In this document: piece after piece, positions 1 to 6,385 of the stretch
How the letters are laid out: each line of letters begins with the position of its first letter
How positions within the stretch are numbered: position 1 is the first letter of the stretch
Assembly: GCA_027074255.1 (NCBI GenBank)
Contig: JALTDI010000096.1
Location: forward strand, 1-10,744
Source: Desulfurellales bacterium
Lineage (GTDB): Bacteria > Campylobacterota_A > Desulfurellia > Desulfurellales > Hippeaceae
Direction: 5' to 3'
Length of the DNA: 10,744 nt
Program-made: the position numbers and the translations under genes
The notes under the pieces: generated by a model
The model's input: the letters and a program-made list of their open reading frames with translations, nothing else
Databases searched by the model: none
What the model was told of the DNA's origin: nothing

Positions 1-1
1 A

Positions 2-1252
2 TATTCGGGACAATTAAGCAATGGATTAAACTATAGAATATACAAAACCAATGATTTGCCGATTGTTAGTGTGGACATAAAAATTAAAGCAGGGAGCTAT
101 TTTGATAAGAACTTCGGAGAGGCGGATGTTCTGTCCAATTGTTTGGATTCCTGTGATACGGAGCATTTGACATCAGACGAATTCAGGGATATGGCGGATA
201 AGCTCGGGGGAAGAATATCAACTTCGGTGTCTAAGGAGTATATAGATATTAATGCTAAATTTACTTTGAAAAAAGCCGATAGAATGCTTTGCCTATTATC
301 TGAAATGTTTAAATCCAAGTTTGATAAAAAGAACTTTGATTTTGTAAAAAGACAAGCATCTGACAAAGTTAAATCCCTTCAAAACGACAACGATTATCTT
401 GCAATTCATTCGGCATTTGTAGGTCTTATAAAACAGCCTGCCTATTATCATACATCTCTTGGAACGATAAATGGTATAGGAAACGTAAAAAGAAAAGACA
501 TCATCGAATTTTTCAAACGATATTTTAACACGGATAATATGGTTATATCAATCTCAGGCGGCAAATTTAATGCAAAAGATATGGAAAAGCTGCTTAAAAC
601 CCATTTTTCATTTTTAAAAAGAGGCAAGAGGTATTCCTTTGCTCCGGTGCAATTCAAAAGTGGTGTTTTTATAAAAGATATCATAAAACCGGTTAAACAA
701 AGTTATATCTATACTGCTTTTGAGGGATTCAAACCCAAGGATAAGCTGTATTATGCATCGAAGGTACTGTCTTTTATCTTGGGAGGCAATCTGAATTCGG
801 TGTTGATGAAAGACATTAGGACGAAGCATGGGTATGCTTATTCGGCATTTTCTTTTAATTATGATCTGCAGCAGGGCGGTATATTCGTTATAGGTATGCA
901 GACACAAAATATTTTTACGGAAGATGCCGTTAGAAGACTTTTTGACGATATCAAGAATATAAATAAATTTATAACCGATGATAGAATCGAAGATGCCAAA
1001 CGATATCTAATTGGGAGAAACGAGATAGCTCTTCAAAGCTCACTGTCAATAGTAAACTCACTGTCGTCTTCTTATATGATGAATATAAAGGGTTTGCCCT
1101 GGGTTCATTTCAAAAGAAAAATAGATACTGTCACAAAAAACGAGGTAATTGAAGCGGCAAAGCAAATATTTCAAAATCCCTCAATAGGAATTGTATCTAA
1201 TAAAAACCATAAAAACGATATTGAAAAAATAGTAAAAAGCTATGGATATTGA
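2..1252 (+). CDS. M16-family (insulinase-like) protein, zinc site missing; 5' partial
   Basis: The reading frame is open to the left edge, so the true start lies outside the window; 416 residues are visible. A TTG at 56 can be read as a start, but the codons before it already encode the typical M16 opening strand (LSNGLNYRIYKTNDLPIVSV), so it is internal. Two M16 half-domains are recognisable: an N-terminal one with the KAGSYFD and KLGGRISTSVS signatures, and a C-terminal one with the substrate-binding segment DIRTKHGYAYS (nt 812-844). Catalytic M16 proteins carry HxxEH just after the KAGS strand; here that stretch (nt 116-166) reads GEADVLSNCLDSCDTEH and has no such motif. The Arg and Tyr seven residues apart in the C-terminal half (codons 818 and 839) are kept. 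Family knowledge says such proteins are often the non-catalytic subunit of a two-subunit M16B peptidase; I infer a catalytic partner, possibly just upstream. It overlaps the Xer gene by 11 bases. Confidence 0.85.
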   Translation, partial: YSGQLSNGLNYRIYKTNDLPIVSVDIKIKAGSYFDKNFGEADVLSNCLDSCDTEHLTSDEFRDMADKLGGRISTSVSKEYIDINAKFTLKKADRMLCLLSEMFKSKFDKKNFDFVKRQASDKVKSLQNDNDYLAIHSAFVGLIKQPAYYHTSLGTINGIGNVKRKDIIEFFKRYFNTDNMVISISGGKFNAKDMEKLLKTHFSFLKRGKRYSFAPVQFKSGVFIKDIIKPVKQSYIYTAFEGFKPKDKLYYASKVLSFILGGNLNSVLMKDIRTKHGYAYSAFSFNYDLQQGGIFVIGMQTQNIFTEDAVRRLFDDIKNINKFITDDRIEDAKRYLIGRNEIALQSSLSIVNSLSSSYMMNIKGLPWVHFKRKIDTVTKNEVIEAAKQIFQNPSIGIVSNKNHKNDIEKIVKSYGY

Positions 1253-2084
1253 CTATTATTTCGATAAATTTTTGATGTATTTGAGTATCAATAGGGGGCT
1301 GTCGGATAATACCATATCTGGATATGCAGGCGATCTGTCGGGCTTTGTAGGTTATTTTGATAGCAAAAGCATTGATGGCAAGGGGATATTCGAATACATC
1401 AATGAAAACTTAATCGGAAAGTACAAGCCTGCCACAATCAATAGAAAACTTTCTTCTATTAGGTCTTTTTTGAAGTTTATCTCAAAATATGAACAGCTGA
1501 ACGTTTCTTATAGGGATATAAAAAATGTTAAGTATTCAAGAGGGATACCTAAATATACGGAATTTGAGAAATTATTACCGGCATTTACAAAAGACAGAGA
1601 CGGTCTCATAGTGCTGCTTATGTATGCAGGAGGACTGAGAGTCAGTGAGTTATCCGATTTAAGAATATCCGATATATTTTTTGATTCAGGATTTTTAAGA
1701 GTGAAGGGAAAGGGCTCCAAAGAGAGAATTGTTCCCATTGATAAAAACACGGTAAAATTGCTTAAATCCTACATTCAAAACGAAAGAATCACGTATGTAA
1801 AGTCGGATTCTAAGGATTTCCTTTTTTTATCAAACAGGGGACATAAATTGACAAGACAGGCTTTGTGGAAGATAGTAAAAAAGAAATTTTTAATTCTGGG
1901 AATAGACATTCATCCCCATTCTCTAAGACATCTTTTTGCTACCCATATGATAGAAAACGGGGCATCTTTGAGGGCTGTTCAGGAGATGCTTGGGCACGAG
2001 AGCATAACAACAACGCAAATCTACACCGATATTTCAGACACGGCTTTGGAAAGAGAGTTTCATAGATTAGAGATATTGAAATGA
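1242..2084 (+). CDS. xer: Xer-type tyrosine recombinase (XerC/XerD family)
   Basis: This 280-residue protein has an N-terminal SAM-like core-binding domain (about residues 1-90; SINRGLSDNTISGYAGDL is typical) and a C-terminal tyrosine recombinase catalytic domain (about 100-275). The whole catalytic set is present: R133 (GLRVSELSDL), K157 (KGKGSKER), H226 and R229 (HSLRH), H252 (LGHESITTTQIY) and the nucleophile Y261. The spacings between them match Xer proteins. The family resolves chromosome dimers at a dif site, usually with FtsK. I cannot tell XerC from XerD or a single-Xer system from this sequence, and I see no dif-like site in the window. The ATG at 1242 lies inside the end of the M16 gene with no clear Shine-Dalgarno, so translational coupling is likely. 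It shares ATGA with ispD downstream. Its chromosomal housekeeping setting argues against a phage or integron integrase. Confidence 0.92.
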   Translation: MDIDYYFDKFLMYLSINRGLSDNTISGYAGDLSGFVGYFDSKSIDGKGIFEYINENLIGKYKPATINRKLSSIRSFLKFISKYEQLNVSYRDIKNVKYSRGIPKYTEFEKLLPAFTKDRDGLIVLLMYAGGLRVSELSDLRISDIFFDSGFLRVKGKGSKERIVPIDKNTVKLLKSYIQNERITYVKSDSKDFLFLSNRGHKLTRQALWKIVKKKFLILGIDIHPHSLRHLFATHMIENGASLRAVQEMLGHESITTTQIYTDISDTALEREFHRLEILK

Positions 2085-2719
2085 AAATTGGATGTGTGAT
2101 TGCTGCAGCGGGAGACGGCAGCAGGTTCGGGGCCAAAAAGCAGTTTGTAAAGATAAACGGCAGGCTTGTTATTGATTACAGCGTAGATGTTTTAAAACAA
2201 TTTTGCGACGATATGGTTATTATCGTGAAGAAAGAAGACGAGGAGTTTATCCGTAATATTTTCTCATTTGCAAAGATTGTAATCGGCGGTGAGAGGAGAA
2301 TGGATTCTGTGTACAATGGATTATGTGCGGTTGACTGCGATATTGTTCTGGTGCATGACGCAGCAAGGCCGTTAATAAGTAGAAAGCTTGTAAACGACAT
2401 TATCAACACCGCTAAGGTCAAAAAAAGCTGCATACCGGCTGTTAAAATAGCCGAAACGGTGAAGCGTGCGGATGGAAAGGCCATAAAAAAAACCATTAAC
2501 AGAGATAACTTATATCTGTCTCAAACCCCACAGGCCTTCGATTATGGAATGCTTAAAAACTGTTATGATAAGATAATATCAAAAGGTGTCACATATACGG
2601 ACGAATCAAATATCTGGGAAGAATTTTATGGTTCCGTCTCGTTCGTTACGGGCGATAGAAAGAATATCAAGATAACGACAAAAGAGGATATGGAGATTAT
2701 CAAGTGTCTTTTAGGGTAG
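2081..2719 (+). CDS. ispD: 2-C-methyl-D-erythritol 4-phosphate cytidylyltransferase
   Basis: IspD catalyses the third step of the MEP (non-mevalonate) isoprenoid pathway, joining CTP and MEP to give CDP-ME in the cytoplasm. The 212-residue protein shows the family's nucleotide-binding loop, AAAGDGSRFGAKKQF (residues 8-22, with R15 and K20), then GGERRMDSVYNGL (69-81), VHDAARPL (91-98), the SQTPQAF segment (147-153), TYTDES (171-176) and the C-terminal NIKITTKED (195-203). It is slightly shorter than the common 225-235 residues but nothing central is missing. The ATG at 2081 overlaps the Xer stop by four bases and has a weak AGAGA about 7 bases upstream. It is followed by ispF, which starts 16 bases before the ispD stop in the -1 frame, so the two MEP enzymes are separate but tightly coupled. 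Confidence 0.95.
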   Translation: MKIGCVIAAAGDGSRFGAKKQFVKINGRLVIDYSVDVLKQFCDDMVIIVKKEDEEFIRNIFSFAKIVIGGERRMDSVYNGLCAVDCDIVLVHDAARPLISRKLVNDIINTAKVKKSCIPAVKIAETVKRADGKAIKKTINRDNLYLSQTPQAFDYGMLKNCYDKIISKGVTYTDESNIWEEFYGSVSFVTGDRKNIKITTKEDMEIIKCLLG

Positions 2720-3186
2720 GTTTCGGATTTGATGTACACAGGTTTGTCAAGAATAGGGAGCTTGTGCTGGGCGGTGTTAAAATCGATTATGAATACGGGC
2801 TGCTCGGGCATTCTGATGCAGACTGCTTGGTGCACGCCATATGCGATGCCTTGATAGGTGCACTCGGTATAGGCGATATTGGTGAATTGTTTCCTGATAA
2901 TGATGATAGATACAAAGACATAAAAAGTCTGTTTTTTTTAAAAAGGATAAAAGATTACATCAAGGAGGCGGGGTTTAAAGTGCTGAATATAGATACGACA
3001 ATAGTGATGGAAAAACCCAAGGTCGGCAAATATAAAAAGGCTATGAAAAACAATATTGCATCTGCCCTTGAAATAGACCCCGATATTGTTAACATTAAAG
3101 CAACAACGACCGAGGGACTGGGATTTGAGGGCAGGGGCGAGGGTGTAAGTGCCTACGCTGTTGCTGCATTGATTGAAGATTTATGA
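2704..3186 (+). CDS. ispF: 2-C-methyl-D-erythritol 2,4-cyclodiphosphate synthase
   Basis: IspF is the trimeric zinc enzyme that converts CDP-ME 2-phosphate to 2-C-methyl-D-erythritol 2,4-cyclodiphosphate with release of CMP, the fifth MEP pathway step. The 160-residue length is normal. The zinc ligands of the family are visible as D10 and H12 (GFDVHRF) and H44 (CLVHAICDAL). GHSDAD (35-40), GDIGELFPD (57-65) and the closing KATTTEGLGFEGRGEG (132-147) are also canonical. The GTG at 2704 is chosen because the product then begins with the expected SFRVGFGFDVH, a GGAG (2692-2695) lies 8 bases upstream, and no other start lies between it and the upstream in-frame stop at 2656. Overlaps are 16 bases with ispD and 4 bases (ATGA) with the next gene. 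IspE, the intervening enzyme, is not in the window. Confidence 0.96.
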   Translation: MSFRVGFGFDVHRFVKNRELVLGGVKIDYEYGLLGHSDADCLVHAICDALIGALGIGDIGELFPDNDDRYKDIKSLFFLKRIKDYIKEAGFKVLNIDTTIVMEKPKVGKYKKAMKNNIASALEIDPDIVNIKATTTEGLGFEGRGEGVSAYAVAALIEDL

Positions 3187-3398
3187 ATGAGATAGCTAAA
3201 TTTATTATTTTAAGCGGGATTATTCTCATATTTATCGGCTTGGGCATAATGTTTTTGCCCAAAATACCTTTTATTGGCAGGTTGCCTGGGGATATTATAA
3301 TAAAAAAGCATAATTTTACTTTTTACTTTCCGCTTGCTTCAAGTATTATTTTAAGTATAATCCTAACAATTATTTTCTACCTTATCGGTAGACATTAG
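3183..3398 (+). CDS. Small DUF2905-type inner-membrane protein
   Basis: This 71-residue protein has two predicted membrane segments (about residues 6-25 and 48-67) joined by a short basic loop. The loop holds GRLPGDIIIKKHNFTFYFPL, the signature I associate with DUF2905 proteins, whose function is unknown. Both ends are charged and there is no cleavable signal peptide. The ATG overlaps the ispF stop as ATGA, so its translation is probably coupled to ispF, and its stop codon overlaps the AGGAGG ribosome binding site of yajC. It therefore sits between an isoprenoid gene and the Sec accessory genes. Position alone does not link it to either process, and I assign no function. Confidence 0.8.
   Translation: MNEIAKFIILSGIILIFIGLGIMFLPKIPFIGRLPGDIIIKKHNFTFYFPLASSIILSIILTIIFYLIGRH
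3334..3361 (+). promoter_or_regulatory. Possible internal promoter ahead of yajC-secD-secF
   Basis: A perfect TATAAT lies at 3356-3361, with TTGCTT at 3334-3339, 16 bases upstream. Only TTG of the -35 matches consensus. It lies inside the DUF2905 gene, about 45 bases before the yajC start, where a separate promoter for the Sec genes would make sense. In AT-rich DNA such a -10 can arise by chance, so this is weak. Confidence 0.25.
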
Positions 3399-3402
3399 GA
3401 GG
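3397..3402 (+). promoter_or_regulatory. Shine-Dalgarno AGGAGG of yajC
   Basis: A full AGGAGG lies 4 bases before the yajC ATG and overlaps the TAG stop of the preceding gene. It is the best ribosome binding site in the window, which fits independent, efficient initiation at yajC. Confidence 0.8.
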
Positions 3403-3406
3403 AAGT

Positions 3407-3709
3407 ATGTTTTCGTTGGTACAGAATGCTTATGCAGCCGGTGGGGCAGGACAGCCCGGAATGATGACACAAATTATACCGCTTGTGCTGATAGTGGCAG
3501 TTTTTTATCTGTTTCTTATTCTCCCGCAGCAGAAGCAGAAGAAGAAACATAGGGAGTTTATAGAATCTCTAAAAAGAGGTGACAAGGTGATAACATCAAG
3601 CGGGATTTACGGAACAATTGTGAAGGTAAATGAGAGGGACCTTGTTGTTGAAATAGCGGATAATGTAAATATAAAGATAATAAAGGACAATATAATCTCA
3701 AAGTATTAG
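3407..3709 (+). CDS. yajC: Sec translocon accessory protein YajC
   Basis: YajC is a small single-pass inner-membrane protein that associates with SecD and SecF at the SecYEG translocon. The 100-residue product has the usual layout: a short periplasmic start ending in NAYAAGGAGQPG, one membrane helix (about residues 23-39) ending in LILPQQKQKKKH (LxxPQQK is the family hallmark), and a small cytoplasmic beta domain (about 50-100) with RGDKVITSSGIYGTIVKV. The AYA sequence near the start is common in YajC and is not a signal-peptidase site. The order yajC-secD-secF is the classical one, and the gap to secD is 25 bases. Confidence 0.94.
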   Translation: MFSLVQNAYAAGGAGQPGMMTQIIPLVLIVAVFYLFLILPQQKQKKKHREFIESLKRGDKVITSSGIYGTIVKVNERDLVVEIADNVNIKIIKDNIISKY

Positions 3710-3734
3710 ATATAAAAAAAGGGGTTTGTAGAGT

Positions 3735-5324
3735 ATGAGAAATTCAACGCTTATTAAATTGGTAATCATTGTTGTTGTTCTTGCCGTATTCGGCGCTTAC
3801 ACCCTGCCTACTTTCATAGGAAAGCAGAATGTCAAGCAGTTGCCCGGATATATGCCGAGGAATACCATTAATTTGGGTCTTGACCTAAAAGGCGGTATGT
3901 ATCTTGTCCTTGAAGTTGAAACGAATAAGGCTGTTTTTGCTGTTTTATCGAGAGTGGCAAGCAACTTAAAAAAACAGATGCTTAATACAAAGATAGCTTA
4001 CGATAAGGTGTATGTTAATCAGAATAATGTAATAACAATTTCACTTGTCGATAAAAACGATAAAGACAGGGCATTGGATTTAATTGCAAATAACTTACCT
4101 AATTATCAAGTAATTTCAGACGGTCTTCCGATTAAAATAAAAATGAAAGACAACATATATGAGAAAGTAAAAAGACAAGCTGTCGAACAGGCTATTAATG
4201 TCATAAGAAACAGGGTCAACCAATTCGGCGTGGCAGAACCGACGATAGTAAAATCCGGTGAAAACCATATAGTAGTGGAACTTCCTGGAATAAAAGATGC
4301 AAACAGAGCGGTTAGGCTTATCGGTAAGACAGCGAGATTGGAATTGCACCTTGTTGATAGCTCAGTAAATATTGACGATGCGCTCAACGGCAAATTGCCG
4401 CCTGATGATGAAATACTCTATGAAATACAAAGGGACCCTACAACGGGCGAGGTGTCTAAAATACCTTTTGTAGTTAAAAAGGATATCGTGTTGACCGGTG
4501 ATATGATTACAAATGCCAGCGTAAGATTCGGCGGAACACTTAATCAACCGTATGTTGCCTTTGAGCTGAATTCAGAAGGGTCAAGAATTTTTGCCAACTT
4601 CACGGCGAGCCATATAGGAAAGCGGCTTGCAATAGTGCTTGATAATACGATATATTCGGCTCCTGTTATACAAAGCAGAATCGGAGGCGGAAGAGGGCAG
4701 ATTACCGGCGGCTTTACATTGCAGCAGGCCCACGACCTTGCAATTGTTTTAAGAAGCGGTTCACTGCCTGCACCGGTTAAGGTTTTGCAGAAGGTCACAA
4801 TAGGCCCGTCACTGGGTAAAATATCCATTGAAAAAGGTACCAAAGCAATGATTTTCGGCAGTTTGGCCGTTATTTTGTTTATGATTTTTTATTACAGATT
4901 GTCAGGCGTTCTCGCTGATTTTGCTATGGGTGCAAACGTTCTTATAATTTTGGGTGCCCTTGCAATGTTCAATGCAACGTTGACCTTACCAGGTCTTGCT
5001 GGGATTGCATTGTCAATAGGTATGGCCGTTGATGCTAACGTCCTTATCTATGAGAGAATAAGGGAAGAGCTTATGATAGGCAGGAGTGTTTATGATGCTG
5101 TTGAAACAGGTTATGCTCGTGCCTTTGTTACGATATTTGATGCCAATATAACAACGTTAATTGTAGCTTTGATTTTGTATCAATTCGGTTCAGGACCTGT
5201 TAAGGGTTTTGCAGTTACCATGGCGATAGGTTTGCTTGCCAATATGTTTACGGCTGTTACGTTTACTAAGACAATATTCGAGATTGTCTTGGATAAATTC
5301 AAACCGAAAAAAATCAGTATTTAG
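3735..5324 (+). CDS. secD: Protein translocase subunit SecD
   Basis: SecD works with SecF in the inner membrane, using the proton motive force to pull proteins through SecYEG and release them into the periplasm. The 529-residue protein has an N-terminal membrane helix (about residues 7-27), the signature LGLDLKGGMYL (47-57) and a large periplasmic P1 region with VNQFGVAEPTI (161-171). The C-terminal membrane block of five helices spans about 368-515. Conserved membrane motifs are GPSLGK (357-362) and DANVLIYERIREE (433-445). It is shorter than the E. coli protein (615 residues), as in many bacteria, and complete. The ATG is preceded by a GGGG (3721-3724) 10 bases upstream. It is separate from secF, with an 11-base gap, rather than fused. 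Confidence 0.97.
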   Translation: MRNSTLIKLVIIVVVLAVFGAYTLPTFIGKQNVKQLPGYMPRNTINLGLDLKGGMYLVLEVETNKAVFAVLSRVASNLKKQMLNTKIAYDKVYVNQNNVITISLVDKNDKDRALDLIANNLPNYQVISDGLPIKIKMKDNIYEKVKRQAVEQAINVIRNRVNQFGVAEPTIVKSGENHIVVELPGIKDANRAVRLIGKTARLELHLVDSSVNIDDALNGKLPPDDEILYEIQRDPTTGEVSKIPFVVKKDIVLTGDMITNASVRFGGTLNQPYVAFELNSEGSRIFANFTASHIGKRLAIVLDNTIYSAPVIQSRIGGGRGQITGGFTLQQAHDLAIVLRSGSLPAPVKVLQKVTIGPSLGKISIEKGTKAMIFGSLAVILFMIFYYRLSGVLADFAMGANVLIILGALAMFNATLTLPGLAGIALSIGMAVDANVLIYERIREELMIGRSVYDAVETGYARAFVTIFDANITTLIVALILYQFGSGPVKGFAVTMAIGLLANMFTAVTFTKTIFEIVLDKFKPKKISI

Positions 5325-5330
5325 AGGGGG
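5324..5330 (+). promoter_or_regulatory. Shine-Dalgarno GAGGGGG of secF
   Basis: A purine-rich GAGGGGG overlaps the last base of the secD stop and lies 5 bases before the GTG at 5336, supporting that start. The same GAGGG pattern recurs before glnE and before the PpiD-like gene. Confidence 0.7.
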
Positions 5331-5335
5331 ATAGT

Positions 5336-6316
5336 GTGATTCAGATAATTAGACCAGGCGTTTTGATAGATTTTGTTTCCAAATTTAAGATTGCTATTTC
5401 TATCTCACTCATTCTTATATTGGCTGGGATAGCCAATCTTGTTATGCAGGGCGGACCTAAACTTGGTATAGAGTTCAAAGGAGGAACGTCCATTCAACTT
5501 AAATTCAACAAACCCATAAATGTAGTGAATTTAAGAAACGCTATAATTGTTTCAAAGACATTTAAAAATTCAAAGATACAAAGCTTCGGCGGAACAAATC
5601 AGCAGTTTATAATCTATACGAAAAAATCAACCTCATCTACGACTAAGAATATAGAGAGCGACTTGAGGCGTGTGTTGACCCAAAAATTCGGTTCGAGTTA
5701 TAAAATTATGAAGGTTGATATGGTCGGGCCGAAGATTGGAAAAGAGTTTAGGGATAAGGGAATAGAGGCAATTGTTATAGCACTGTTTGCAATATTGATA
5801 TATATAAGCATAAGATTTCAATACAGGTTTGCCGTTGGGGCTATCGCAGCTTTGTTCCATGATGTATTGATAACCGTTGGTTTTTTGTCCATTTTCGGAT
5901 ATCAATTTACGCTGGATGTTGTTGCAGCTATTTTGACTATCGTCGGATATTCCGTCAACGACACGATTGTTATTTATGATAGAATAAGGGAGAAGGTTCG
6001 AAACAACAGAAAACTTTCCAGAACGGAAGCCATAAATACAGGTGTTAGTGAAACACTTTCAAGAACAATACTAACTGCCGGAACCACTTTGTTCGTTGTT
6101 TTGGCACTATTTCTCTTTGGAGGCCATGCTTTAAAGGGAATGTCTTTTGCTTTGCTTGTCGGTATTATATCCGGTACATACTCTTCGATTTTTATAGCAT
6201 CCCCTATATTGCTGGCGTTTAAGGGAGAGCTTATACCCGAAAAGAAAGAAGAGGAATCTGCCGATAGATTTAAACAGAAAGTTGAATTTGATATGAAAAA
6301 TTTGAGGGGAAATTAA
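5336..6316 (+). CDS. secF: Protein translocase subunit SecF
   Basis: SecF is the partner of SecD in the inner-membrane complex that drives late steps of protein export. The 326-residue length is typical. An N-terminal helix (about residues 18-36) is followed by GIEFKGGTSIQL (44-55), a small periplasmic domain, VGPKIGKE (130-137) and five membrane helices (about 142-295). These carry the conserved FHDVLIT (174-180) and YSVNDTIVIYDRIREK (205-220). The charged cytoplasmic tail (about 296-326) ends in DMKNLRGN. The GTG start is supported by GAGGGGG at 5324-5330. The last codons contain GAGGGGA, which probably serves as ribosome binding site for glnE. Confidence 0.97.
   Translation: MIQIIRPGVLIDFVSKFKIAISISLILILAGIANLVMQGGPKLGIEFKGGTSIQLKFNKPINVVNLRNAIIVSKTFKNSKIQSFGGTNQQFIIYTKKSTSSTTKNIESDLRRVLTQKFGSSYKIMKVDMVGPKIGKEFRDKGIEAIVIALFAILIYISIRFQYRFAVGAIAALFHDVLITVGFLSIFGYQFTLDVVAAILTIVGYSVNDTIVIYDRIREKVRNNRKLSRTEAINTGVSETLSRTILTAGTTLFVVLALFLFGGHALKGMSFALLVGIISGTYSSIFIASPILLAFKGELIPEKKEEESADRFKQKVEFDMKNLRGN
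6304..6310 (+). promoter_or_regulatory. Shine-Dalgarno-like GAGGGGA before glnE
   Basis: This run, inside the end of secF, closely resembles the sites before secF and the PpiD-like gene. Nine bases after it comes an in-frame ATT (6320), with no ATG, GTG or TTG in that frame until 6386, which is 75 bases away. Its position suggests that glnE translation starts at or near 6320. Confidence 0.5.
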
Positions 6317-6385
6317 ACTATTGAGTTAGGTAGATTCTTATCTGTTTTTAAGGATAAAAACAAAGCCTATCGAATCATTCTTCGT

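Noticed and set aside
97..366. Minus-strand open frames opposite the M16 gene (also 448-684 and 614-907)
   Set aside because: They lie wholly inside a recognisable protein family on the + strand, have no Shine-Dalgarno or family likeness, and are shadow frames.
1865..2065. A second + strand frame inside the Xer gene
   Set aside because: It overlaps the catalytic domain of Xer in another frame and shows no known motif.
2485..2492. Run of eight A in ispD (another at 8145-8152 in glnE) as possible slippage or pseudogene sites
   Set aside because: Both reading frames continue intact through conserved sequence.
2932..2944. T-run followed by A-run in ispF forming a correctly phased U UUU UUA slippery heptamer (2934-2940)
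   Set aside because: IspF is full length and conserved on both sides; a -1 slip would reach a stop after about a dozen codons, and such runs are common in AT-rich genes.
3691..3696. TATAAT at the end of yajC as a secD promoter
   Set aside because: There is no reasonable -35 sequence 16-18 bases upstream and the match lies in coding sequence.
4106..4843. Several minus-strand frames opposite secD
   Set aside because: They are antisense shadows of conserved SecD sequence with no supporting start signals.
6343..6362. Hairpin TGTTTTT/AAAAACA with AAGGAT in the loop upstream of the TTG of glnE
   Set aside because: The stem is almost all A-T, has no T-tract and no start codon at a proper distance from AAGGA; the stretch is better read as coding sequence.
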